This document shows, piece after piece, positions 17,803-24,234 of a stretch of 64,000 bases of DNA. Each line of letters starts with the position of its first letter. Position 1 is the stretch's first letter. A program made the position numbers and the translations under genes. The stretch is from Streptomyces avicenniae (GTDB lineage: Bacteria; Actinomycetota; Actinomycetes; Streptomycetales; Streptomycetaceae): assembly GCF_000719135.1 (NCBI RefSeq), contig NZ_JOEK01000005.1, positions 186,001 through 250,000 of the forward strand, read 5' to 3'. The notes under the pieces are model-generated. The model was not told the origin of the DNA and did not search any database. It saw only the letters and a program-made list of their open reading frames with translations.

Positions 17803-18260
17803 CCGAGGGCGTACGGATCAGGCCCGCCCGCCGGGACGAGGGCCCCACGCTCTCCGCCCTCGCGATGCGTTCCAAGGCGCACTGGGGCTACGACGCGGCG
17901 TTCATGGCCGCCTGCCGCGCCGAGCTGACGATCACGGCGGCCCGTACGGAGCGGTCGGCGATCGCCGAACTGGACGGCGCGCTCGCCGGGTTCGTCACGC
18001 TGGACGGCGGGCCGCCCGAGGGGGAGATCGGCATGATGTTCGTCGCACCCGAGGCGATGGGCCGGGGCATCGGCCGCCTCCTGTTCACCCATGCCGCCGA
18101 CACGGCACGGGCGGCGGGCTGCACGAGTCTGCTCATCGACGCCGACCCCCATGCCGAGGGCTTCTACCGGGCGATGGGCGGCGTACGGATCGGCGAGATG
18201 CCGTCCGAGTCGATCGCAGGACGCATGCTGCCGCTGCTCAGGCTGGACCTTCACCCGTGA
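17799..18260 (+). CDS. GNAT acetyltransferase
   Basis: A 153-residue protein of the GNAT family. The acetyl-CoA site reads MFVAPEAMGRGIGRLLFTHA (Arg/Gly-X-X-Gly loop), preceded by strand GFVTLDGGPP and followed by CTSLLIDADPHAEGFYRAMG, the typical C-terminal strand and helix. Substrate unknown. Its last 23 bases overlap, tail to tail, the end of the convergent phosphotransferase-like gene. Confidence 0.86.
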   Translation: MTEGVRIRPARRDEGPTLSALAMRSKAHWGYDAAFMAACRAELTITAARTERSAIAELDGALAGFVTLDGGPPEGEIGMMFVAPEAMGRGIGRLLFTHAADTARAAGCTSLLIDADPHAEGFYRAMGGVRIGEMPSESIAGRMLPLLRLDLHP

Positions 18261-19293
18261 ACCGCCCGGCGGACGGCGGAATGTCGGCCGCCGGGTAGAG
18301 GGCGGACGCGCCCTCGGCGAGCTGCCGCCGGTAGAAACCGTTGATGGCGCGCACGGGGCCGACGTGCCGGTCGAGCATCGCCGCGACCTGCGGCGGCACC
18401 CACGGCGGCCGGACGCCCGCCGCCCAGCCGTCGAAGAACGCGCGGCGTTCGTCGGGGCCGTGCAGGCCGTCGAGCACGGGGTGGCGCAGCAGTTGGGTGG
18501 CGACGGTGGCGCGGTCGTAGCCGAGGTGGGCGGTGAGGAAGGCGCGTTCGTCCGGCGTGAGGGTGAACCGGTCGCTGAGGGAGAGGCCGTAGTCGGCGAA
18601 GGAGACGGTGCGGCCGTCGGTGAGGATGTTCTCGAAGTGGGCGTCGAAGTGGACGAGTCCGTGCGCCGCCATGAAGTCGGCGCCACGCACGACGTCCTGT
18701 TCGACCCGCGCCCACACCGCCGGGTCGCGCTGCCCGGCGAGCCAGGCGGCGAGGGTGTGGGGGACGTGTTCGAGGAACAGCACGAGGCTGTGCTCCGACC
18801 GTCCGATCCCCTCAAGGCGCCGCCGCACGGCGGGTGATCCGTCCCAGCGCGCGACCGCCCCGTCGATGCCGCCGAACTCGTCGGCGAAGCCGGTGGGCGG
18901 CGTGTCCGGCAGGATCCGCCAGTGGTACGTCAGCGGGAAGCCGCCGTACGCGCCGTCGAGGACCCAGCGGGTCGTCATCCGGTGCACGGCCAGCTCGCGC
19001 CAGGCGCCGAGGCCCGCCGAGCCGATCCGGTAGTGGTAGGCGGGCGGGAGGCCGAAGAGGTTGCGCGTGGAGTGGACGTTCTCCGGGCGCAGTTCGAGCG
19101 CGGTCAGCGGCAGGCGCTTGACGAACACCCGCTCCCCGCCCGCCTCAAGCGTCGCCGACCGTCCGCCGATCCCCGACCCGAGCGGTTCGGCGCCGCGCAC
19201 CACGTCGGCGAGCTTCCGGTCGTCCATCGTGGCCAGTTCCAGCGCCACCCGCCGGAACATGGCGAACTGCCCGTCCCTCGTCAGATCCCTCAA
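18238..19293 (-). CDS. Kinase-like/phosphotransferase-fold protein
   Basis: A protein of 351 residues with a eukaryotic-kinase/aminoglycoside-phosphotransferase fold. A nucleotide-binding Lys lies in GGERVFVKRLPLTALEL (about residue 57). The catalytic loop is HGLVHFDAHFENILTDG, where HFDAHFEN replaces the kinase HRDxxxxN, followed by VSFADYGLS as a DFG-like metal loop. Start is TTG 19293, preceded by AAGGAGAGG. An internal Met (MFRRVALELATMDD) eleven codons later is the alternative start. Substrate unknown; it might phosphorylate a small molecule or a protein. Confidence 0.8.
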   Translation of the reverse strand: MRDLTRDGQFAMFRRVALELATMDDRKLADVVRGAEPLGSGIGGRSATLEAGGERVFVKRLPLTALELRPENVHSTRNLFGLPPAYHYRIGSAGLGAWRELAVHRMTTRWVLDGAYGGFPLTYHWRILPDTPPTGFADEFGGIDGAVARWDGSPAVRRRLEGIGRSEHSLVLFLEHVPHTLAAWLAGQRDPAVWARVEQDVVRGADFMAAHGLVHFDAHFENILTDGRTVSFADYGLSLSDRFTLTPDERAFLTAHLGYDRATVATQLLRHPVLDGLHGPDERRAFFDGWAAGVRPPWVPPQVAAMLDRHVGPVRAINGFYRRQLAEGASALYPAADIPPSAGRFTGEGPA

Positions 19294-19307
19294 CGGCCTC
19301 TCCTTGC

Positions 19308-19508
19308 CTACTCCTCCGGGGAACGAACGAGGCGGGCCGCCTGCGCCGCTCCCCACAGGATGAGCGCGCCTCCGACCCACATCAGCACGACTCCCACACT
19401 CGTGAGGGTGACGACGGGCGTCTCGACCCCCTCGGTGAACAGCCGGAGCGCCAGCCCGGCAAGGAAGGTCAGCACGCCTTCGACCAGGTTCTTTCCTGCG
19501 CTGCTCAT
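19308..19508 (-). CDS. Small two-helix membrane protein
   Basis: A 66-residue hypothetical protein. Two hydrophobic segments (about residues 9-23 and 33-58) include TSVGVVLMWVGGALILWGAA. The ATG at 19508 follows GGAGGCCGGA, a good ribosome site, which supports a real gene rather than the longer open frame. Function unknown. It lies upstream of the phosphotransferase-like gene in the same direction with 14 bases between them, so they may be co-transcribed. Confidence 0.65.
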   Translation of the reverse strand: MSSAGKNLVEGVLTFLAGLALRLFTEGVETPVVTLTSVGVVLMWVGGALILWGAAQAARLVRSPEE

Positions 19509-19623
19509 TCCGGCCTCCAGGTTCTCGGTCGGCCTCCACGGTAGGAACCGCGCCGCGTACGACCGTCCCCCGACCGGACGACCTGGGCTGCACCCTTCGT
19601 CGTACGCGGCCTCGCCGTCCGCG

Positions 19624-19827
19624 TCAGCCGTCGGGGAACATGCGGCGGAAGAGCGCTTCCTCGGTGGGGATGTTGATGACGGCCGGGGGCGGGAAAGTGG
19701 CCGGGCCGGGCGTGGGGGGCGGGTCACCGGCGTAGGCCGGGCGGCGGGTACGAGCCTGGCGACGGCAGGCGTACAGGGCCGCTGCCATGGCCGTCACGGC
19801 GGCGGTCGCGAGCAGTGCGCGTCTCAC
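19624..19827 (-). CDS. Small membrane-anchored hypothetical protein
   Basis: A 67-residue protein with an N-terminal hydrophobic segment (ALLATAAVTAMAAALYACRR) ending in a Cys followed by Arg residues, then a Pro-rich stretch and the C-terminal IPTEEALFRRMFPDG. It starts at GTG 19827 preceded by GGAGGCTGGCT and overlaps the stop of the DUF7848-like gene by four bases (GTGA), so it is the third gene of a coupled set. Function unknown. Confidence 0.6.
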   Translation of the reverse strand: MRRALLATAAVTAMAAALYACRRQARTRRPAYAGDPPPTPGPATFPPPAVINIPTEEALFRRMFPDG

Positions 19828-20057
19828 AGCCAGCCTCCGGGGACGGCGCGGTAGGGGCGGGTGATGCGTTCCCGGTAGGCGTGGTGCTCGGGATTCGCCC
19901 GCAGGTGGGCGAAGACCCAGCCGAGGGCGGACTCGGAGGACTCCTCCTCAGGACCGTACTGGTCGCACACCACACACTCCATCGAGAAGCCGAACGGGCC
20001 GCTCTCCGGCTGGACGCGCCACTCGCGGAACCTGAACACCCGCCCCCGCGCCGTCAC
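19824..20057 (-). CDS. DUF7848-like small Cys-motif protein
   Basis: A protein of 77 residues. It contains FSMECVVCDQYGPEEESSES (a CxxC pair), then LGWVFAHLRANPEHHAYRER and ITRPYRAVPG. This is the pattern of the Streptomyces DUF7848 proteins, which are usually encoded beside RsbW-like ATP-binding and XRE/DUF397 genes. The CxxC and His residues may bind a metal. The GTG start at 20057 overlaps the stop of the ATP-binding protein gene, so translation is coupled. Confidence 0.75.
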   Translation of the reverse strand: MTARGRVFRFREWRVQPESGPFGFSMECVVCDQYGPEEESSESALGWVFAHLRANPEHHAYRERITRPYRAVPGGWL

Positions 20058-20479
20058 TTCACGACCTCCCCGAGATCGCAGGCGAACCAGACGGCCTTGC
20101 CTCGCCTGAACGGCAGCGTCTGCACACCGAATTCGCCCGCCATCTCCCGCAGCAGCCACAGACCGCGTCCGGTCGCCGACTCCCAGTCCGGCTCCTCGCT
20201 CCTGGGCATGCGCCGCGACGTGTCGATGACGAGGACGACGGCCTGCCCGGCCTCGCGTGCCACCTGGAGGTAGCAGTGCGGGTCCTCGACGTGGCGGACG
20301 ACGTTGGTCAGCAGCTCGGAGACACCCAGCCGCGCGAGGTCCACGACCTCGGCCGGTGCCCCCCACCCGCCGAACACATCAGCGACCACACGCCGCCACA
20401 GCTCGATGTCCCGCTCCCGGGCCGTTAAGGCCCACCCGTACGCCTGCTGGCTCGGCGGGACATACGCCTGAACGGTCAT
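20054..20479 (-). CDS. RsbW-like ATP-binding regulator (TTA codon)
   Basis: A protein of 141 residues of the anti-sigma/HATPase_c_2 type. The N-box ATP site is VSELLTNVVRHV and the G-box region DTSRRMPR ... GRGLWLLREMAGEFG. Such proteins bind ATP and act as partner-switching kinases or anti-sigma factors in Streptomyces regulation. The ATG at 20479 follows CTGGAGGAAAC. Codon 18 (in GWALTARERD) is TTA, so expression may depend on the bldA tRNA. First gene of a coupled set with the DUF7848-like and small membrane proteins, divergent from the XRE/DUF397 pair. Confidence 0.85.
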   Translation of the reverse strand: MTVQAYVPPSQQAYGWALTARERDIELWRRVVADVFGGWGAPAEVVDLARLGVSELLTNVVRHVEDPHCYLQVAREAGQAVVLVIDTSRRMPRSEEPDWESATGRGLWLLREMAGEFGVQTLPFRRGKAVWFACDLGEVVK

Positions 20480-20572
20480 GTTTCCTCCAGGGCTGCTCAC
20501 AAAGGAGTTGAGTCCTTGCGTCGCGGTACGGCTACGTAAGGTAGTGTCCAGCCAGGATGACAGAGCAGCAAA

Positions 20573-20584
20573 CTTGCTCGCAAG
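20573..20584. promoter_or_regulatory. Inverted repeat CTTGC-TC-GCAAG in divergent regulatory region
   Basis: A 5-bp perfect inverted repeat about 90 bp upstream of the XRE gene, with another CTTGC half-site at 20602-20606. The region between the ATP-binding gene and the XRE gene (20480-20676) is less GC-rich than the genes. An operator for the XRE protein is plausible but unproven. Confidence 0.3.
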
Positions 20585-20676
20585 CTCAAGACAATCGAAA
20601 ACTTGCGCACCGGGGAATCTGGCATATGCCGCAGCGCGACAAGGCCGATAAGGTACGCGCCCAGGGAGGGGTACGC

Positions 20677-21540
20677 GTGACAGACGCTCAGCCGAACATC
20701 CATCGCCGCAGGCTTGGACTCGCGCTCAAGGGGCTGCGAACCGCCGCCGGTCTGACACTCAAGGAAGCCGCCGAACAGCTCGCCCTGTCCGGCGAATCGG
20801 CGCTCAGCCGCATAGAGCACGGTCGGCAACGCGTACAACCGACCGCTGTCCTGGGCTACTTCGAGGTCTACGGCCTGCGTGACCAGGAGCGCAGGAACTA
20901 CCTGATGTACCTGGCCAAGCAGGCGGCGTCCGGCAAGCAGAGCAACCTCTTCGAGGAGTACCGCACGGCGATCCGTGACCCCTTCGCCGACTACCTCCAA
21001 CTGGAGGAACTCGCCTCGCGGTCGGAGACATTCGCGAGCATCGTCCCTGGGCTGCTCCAGACCGAGGCTTACGCTCGGGCTGTCGTTCAGGGCAGCAGGA
21101 AGTGGCAGACCGGGCGGGAGATCGACAATTTCATCCGACTACGGATGGCACGGCAGGCTGTGCTCACGCGGGAAACGCCGATGCACCTGTGGTGCGTGCT
21201 GGACGAGTCGGCTGTCCGAAGGCAGGTGGGCGGCCCGGAAGTCATGCGTGAACAGCTGAGATACCTGCTCGACGTCTGCGAAGCCCAGCCAAGCATCACC
21301 CTGCAAATCCTGCCGTTCGACCGAGGCTCGCATGCCGCGATGGATGGCGGCTTCCACCTGCTTCATTTCCCGGCCGGACCGCCCGTCGTGGTCGTCGAGC
21401 CGATGACAACCACCCTGTTCCTGGAGGAAGATAGCGACATCGGGCGCTACGAGACGTGCTTCAACCATCTACGCTCCGAAGCTCTCGACGGCGAGGCGTC
21501 CCTCGGCTTCATCCACGATGCGATCAAGGAACAGGACTGA
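20677..21540 (+). CDS. XRE regulator with DUF5753 domain (WhiJ-like)
   Basis: A protein of 287 residues. The N-terminal HTH reads RRLGLALKGLRTAAGLTLKE, then ALSGESALSRIEHGRQRVQP. The C-terminal DUF5753 domain is recognised from FASIVPGLLQTEAYARAVVQ, LTRETPMHLWCVLDESAVRR and ITLQILPFDRGSHAAMDGGF. Streptomyces carry many paralogues, of which WhiJ is the best known; they influence development and secondary metabolism together with DUF397 partners. The GTG at 20677 follows GGGAGGGG. The stop overlaps the DUF397 start by one base. Third-position GC is lower than in the core genes. Confidence 0.9.
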   Translation: MTDAQPNIHRRRLGLALKGLRTAAGLTLKEAAEQLALSGESALSRIEHGRQRVQPTAVLGYFEVYGLRDQERRNYLMYLAKQAASGKQSNLFEEYRTAIRDPFADYLQLEELASRSETFASIVPGLLQTEAYARAVVQGSRKWQTGREIDNFIRLRMARQAVLTRETPMHLWCVLDESAVRRQVGGPEVMREQLRYLLDVCEAQPSITLQILPFDRGSHAAMDGGFHLLHFPAGPPVVVVEPMTTTLFLEEDSDIGRYETCFNHLRSEALDGEASLGFIHDAIKEQD

Positions 21541-21764
21541 TGATCAAGAAGGTTGACCTCACCAATGCCGCGTGGGCCAAGAGCAGCCTGAGCAACGGCG
21601 GCGACAACTGCCTTGAGGTCGCCTTCATCGACGGCGTCGTGGCCCTGCGCGACTCGAAAGACGTCGGTGATCCTGACGCCGCCGTTCTGATCCTCTCCGA
21701 GGACGACTACCGCGCCTACACCGGCGGCATCCGCAACGGACAAGCCAACCTCCTCCTCCCCTGA
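21540..21764 (+). CDS. DUF397 domain protein
   Basis: A 74-residue protein matching the DUF397 pattern closely: WAKSSLSNGGDNCLEVAF, VALRDSKDVG, then a hydrophobic strand and EDDYRAYTGGIRNGQ. DUF397 proteins are small partners that pair with neighbouring XRE/DUF5753 regulators in Streptomyces, possibly as antagonists. Coupled to the upstream regulator by TGATG. Confidence 0.92.
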   Translation: MIKKVDLTNAAWAKSSLSNGGDNCLEVAFIDGVVALRDSKDVGDPDAAVLILSEDDYRAYTGGIRNGQANLLLP

Positions 21765-21880
21765 CCACATCTCCGCCGAGCCGACGCGAGCCAGCCACAC
21801 GCAGTGGCGGCGGCAGCCGGACGCCGGACGGATGATCGTCTACTTGCTGGGCTGCTGCGCGCTCTTCCACGGTTATCCGC

Positions 21881-22267
21881 ATGGATCCCGCACAGTTCGA
21901 CGGTCATGTCCGCCGAGGGGCGGTGGACACCCTCTCCGTCCCGGACGCCGCCCGGCAACCGGGGGCGATCACCCGCTACGTCGCCCAGACCCGGGAGGAC
22001 CTTTCCCAACAGGAGAAGGACGGCGAGCCCCCGGCTCTCGACGCCGGGAAGGCGCTGAACTTCGCCCACGAGGCCAAAGCGCTGTCGCTGACCGACGCCG
22101 ACGCCGACGGTGAGACCGTCGCGGTGATCGTCTTCTCCGCCGTCCTGGAAGTGCTGGAAGACGCCCTCGGACTGCTCCAAGGGGAGCTGGACCGCCGACG
22201 CGGCACCGCCACCCCCATCACCAGCGAGGACCTGCGGAACGACCTCAAGGGCCGGACGACTTCATGA
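21881..22267 (+). CDS. Hypothetical helical protein
   Basis: A 128-residue reading frame with normal Streptomyces codon bias and a coherent helical, acidic composition: DLSQQEKDGEPPALDAGKAL, then AVIVFSAVLEVLEDALGLLQ. No known motif was recognised. The ATG at 21881 has no good ribosome site, which lowers confidence. It is bounded on the right by degraded sequence and may be a remnant of a mobile or regulatory locus. Confidence 0.45.
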   Translation: MDPAQFDGHVRRGAVDTLSVPDAARQPGAITRYVAQTREDLSQQEKDGEPPALDAGKALNFAHEAKALSLTDADADGETVAVIVFSAVLEVLEDALGLLQGELDRRRGTATPITSEDLRNDLKGRTTS

Positions 22268-22432
22268 GCCAGGAGGATCCGACCGGCGTGATCAATACCT
22301 CGACTGCGTCAACCTGCCGCTGTCCAACCCCCCGCCCCTTCAGCGTGCTGAACTGCGGTGGTGGCAGGTATCCGCCCGCGCCTCGGTCGCTGTCGCGCCT
22401 CGTACACGATCACAAGTAACACGCGGTCGTGA

Positions 22433-22552
22433 TCGCTATCCCCTTGGTCGGCCGCAAGACAGACATGGCCTGGCGTTCGCTGGATGCCGGATGGAAGATC
22501 ATCCACGAACCGGACCTTCCCTCTCGCCACGTACCTCACCAGTCGGGGTGAT
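22433..22552 (+). pseudogene. Glycosyltransferase 2 fragment (remnant)
   Basis: In one frame the sequence reads TDMAWRSLDAGWKIIHEPDL (22460-22519) and stops at about 22552. The intact glycosyltransferase at 25521-26390 has TDLAWRALDAGWKIVYEPGL. A hand alignment of 19 codons from 22463 gives 49 of 57 identical bases, with most differences in third positions. The rest of the gene is missing. It is a leftover of a diverged paralogue rather than a fresh copy. Confidence 0.65.
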
Positions 22553-22814
22553 CGCCGTGGACCCACCGTGTCGCAACCGCCAGATCGGGGGCGACGCCGA
22601 CCACGACGTAGGCGAAACCGTCCCATTCCTCCAGAACCCGGGATTCGGTCGGCCGTAGGTGGCCTGCACCACCCAAGAGCGGACGCTGCCGTCGCCACGT
22701 ATCCCCGGGCGGGCGACGGCGCCGTTCATAGGGCCCGAGAGGATCGGCCGGGTTGTGGACGGGCACCGCACGCGACGGTTGATTCGGAGGGCCGGGTCTG
22801 CGATGCCTACCCAT
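22536..22814 (-). pseudogene. DUF6087-like fragment
   Basis: The reverse strand keeps an open frame ending in VLEEWDGFAYVVVGVAPDLA followed by VATRWVHGDH. This matches the C-terminal pattern of small Streptomyces DUF6087 proteins (a WDG-F/Y core, then a helix). The N-terminal part does not look like the family and has no credible start, so it is probably truncated or frameshifted. Family assignment is from memory of the pattern. Confidence 0.4.
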
Positions 22815-22893
22815 CCCTCATCCCTCCGGCCCGCTGGTCAATCAACTCCACCGGCCTGCAGGCGGCCCACTCGCCGCCTTGGGCGTGTGCTCT

Positions 22894-22907
22894 GTCTCAA
22901 ATGAGAC
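22894..22907. promoter_or_regulatory. Palindrome GTCTCA-AA-TGAGAC upstream of tgmA
   Basis: A perfect 6-bp inverted repeat with a 2-bp centre, 61 bp upstream of the RiPP precursor start. It stands in AT-richer sequence, where a promoter is expected. Likely an operator or part of the promoter; no cognate regulator can be named. Confidence 0.4.
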
Positions 22908-22968
22908 GAGTCAGCATGATGCGAAAGGGCAGCCATTCATTGCCTCGCACTACGGCAAGGAGCGATGA

Positions 22969-23235
22969 ATGGAACGGTCCGAGCACAGCACCCCATGGGC
23001 GATGAAACTCGTCACCGACCGGCTGCCCACGCCCCCACCAGCCTACGGGAGGGTGACGCTCGACGGGAAGACGCAGATGGCCGTCTACACCGACTGGAGA
23101 GGCCACGTCGTGGAGATGGGAAGGCACGGTACTTCCAAGACGAAAGGCACCGCGTCGATGTCCGGAGGAAGCGACGGGCAGACGCCGCAGACTCAGACGC
23201 AGGACGATCACACGACCGACTACGAATCGGACTGA
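22969..23235 (+). CDS. tgmA: Graspetide-type RiPP precursor (ATP-grasp target peptide)
   Basis: An 88-residue precursor. The leader has STPWAMKLVTDRLPTPPPAY, a Pro-rich block, then RVTLDGKTQMAVYTDWRG and HVVEMGRHGTS, the conserved pattern of the putative ATP-grasp target RiPP family. After residue 54 comes a hydroxyl-rich region with Thr/Ser at 55, 56, 58, 61, 63, 65, 68, 72, 75, 77, 82, 83 and 87, and acidic residues at 69, 79, 80, 84, 86 and 88. These are donors and acceptors for omega-ester links. Asp69-Gly70 is an aspartimide-prone pair. The ATG at 22969 follows AAGGAGCG. First gene of a three-gene operon. Confidence 0.88.
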   Translation: MERSEHSTPWAMKLVTDRLPTPPPAYGRVTLDGKTQMAVYTDWRGHVVEMGRHGTSKTKGTASMSGGSDGQTPQTQTQDDHTTDYESD

Positions 23236-23241
23236 CACACG

Positions 23242-24234
23242 GTGCGCTCCACCGTCCTGGTCGTCACGTCTCTGGAAGACGTCACTTCCGACCAGGTCAT
23301 CGACGTGCTCAACAAGCGGGGTTCATCCGTCGTACGGGTCGATCCGGCAGACATCGGTCGGGGCCTCTCCTTCGAGGCTCACATCGATGCGGCAAGTGGG
23401 GAATGGAGCGGACGCCTCTGCACGCCCACGCGGAGTGTCAGGCTGGAGGAGATCAGGGCTGTCTACTATCGGCGTCCCACGCCGTACGCCAACCGATTCG
23501 CGCACCTGTCCAAGCAGCAGCAAGCATTCGCCACCGCCGAGGCCAAGCATGGACTCGGCGGTGTACTGGCCAATCTGCCAACGGCCAGGTACGTGAATCA
23601 TCCGCAGGCTGTGACCGCGGCGGACTTCAAGCCGACCCAGCTACGGATCGCCGCTCAGCTGGGCTTCGCCATTCCCCGCACGTTGATCACCAACGAGGTC
23701 CAGGCGGCAGGAGAGTTCGCCCGCGAACACGGTCCCGTCATCTACAAGACGTTCCGTGGCCTCCCCCTTTCGGAGGACGGCACAACCGGTGCCATCTGGA
23801 CACAACGCGTCGCGCCCTCCTCCTTCGACAGTTCACTTTCTGTCACGGCCCATCTGTTCCAGAAGGAGATCCCGAAATCCGGCGACGTCCGCGTGACGGT
23901 GGTCGGAAGAAGGGCCTTCGCCACGCGCATCACAGCACCGCACGACGAACTCGACTGGCGACGCGGCCACTGGGACGAGCTGACGCACGTGGCGGTCCGG
24001 CTTCCGCCGTCGATCGAAACGGCTCTGTTTCACTATCTGGCAGCCTTCGATCTGGTCTTCGGATGCTTCGACTTCGCCCTCACGGGGCCGGCCGATGACC
24101 CGGGGCACTGGATCTGGATCGAATGCAACCCGAACGGACAGTGGGGCTGGCTGCCCGAGGCGACGGACATCGCGGAGGCGTTCGCCGATGTCCTCATGGA
24201 GAAGGAGACCGGCGGTGAGCACGTCACCCGCTGA
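23242..24234 (+). CDS. tgmB: ATP-grasp ribosomal peptide maturase
   Basis: A 330-residue ATP-grasp ligase. Early VLVVTSLEDVTSDQVIDVLN and IRAVYYRRPTPY are typical of the graspetide ligases of the SAV_5884 type. VNHPQAVTAADFKPTQLRIA followed by GFAIPRTLITN starts the ATP-grasp core. VIYKTFRG carries the ATP-binding Lys, and WIWIECNPNGQWGWLPEAT near the C-terminus holds the metal-binding Glu and Asn. It is expected to activate Asp/Glu side chains of the precursor as acyl phosphates and form esters with Thr/Ser. Starts at GTG, six bases after tgmA. Confidence 0.9.
   Translation: MRSTVLVVTSLEDVTSDQVIDVLNKRGSSVVRVDPADIGRGLSFEAHIDAASGEWSGRLCTPTRSVRLEEIRAVYYRRPTPYANRFAHLSKQQQAFATAEAKHGLGGVLANLPTARYVNHPQAVTAADFKPTQLRIAAQLGFAIPRTLITNEVQAAGEFAREHGPVIYKTFRGLPLSEDGTTGAIWTQRVAPSSFDSSLSVTAHLFQKEIPKSGDVRVTVVGRRAFATRITAPHDELDWRRGHWDELTHVAVRLPPSIETALFHYLAAFDLVFGCFDFALTGPADDPGHWIWIECNPNGQWGWLPEATDIAEAFADVLMEKETGGEHVTR

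Larger units (their letters stand above)
22268..22968. other. Degraded intergenic region before the RiPP cluster
   Basis: About 700 bp without an intact gene and with codon bias absent in all frames. It holds a glycosyltransferase 2 fragment (22463-22552), an antisense DUF6087-like fragment (22536-22814), an inverted repeat CGATCAC-N15-GTGATCG (22407-22435), and a perfect palindrome just upstream of the RiPP precursor (22894-22907). It looks like decayed accessory DNA. Confidence 0.6.

Noticed and set aside
22264..22416. A 50-codon frame (start MSQEDPTGVINTSTAS) with two Cys, considered as a second RiPP precursor
   Set aside because: No recognisable leader shared with tgmA, no good ribosome site, and it lies in decayed sequence.
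22268..22968. Insertion sequence as the cause of the degraded region
   Set aside because: No transposase fragments or terminal inverted repeats with target duplications were recognised; only glycosyltransferase and DUF6087-like pieces.
22965..24098. A 377-codon frame overlapping tgmA and tgmB
   Set aside because: Basic low-complexity translation; the two frames with family motifs and ribosome sites explain the region.
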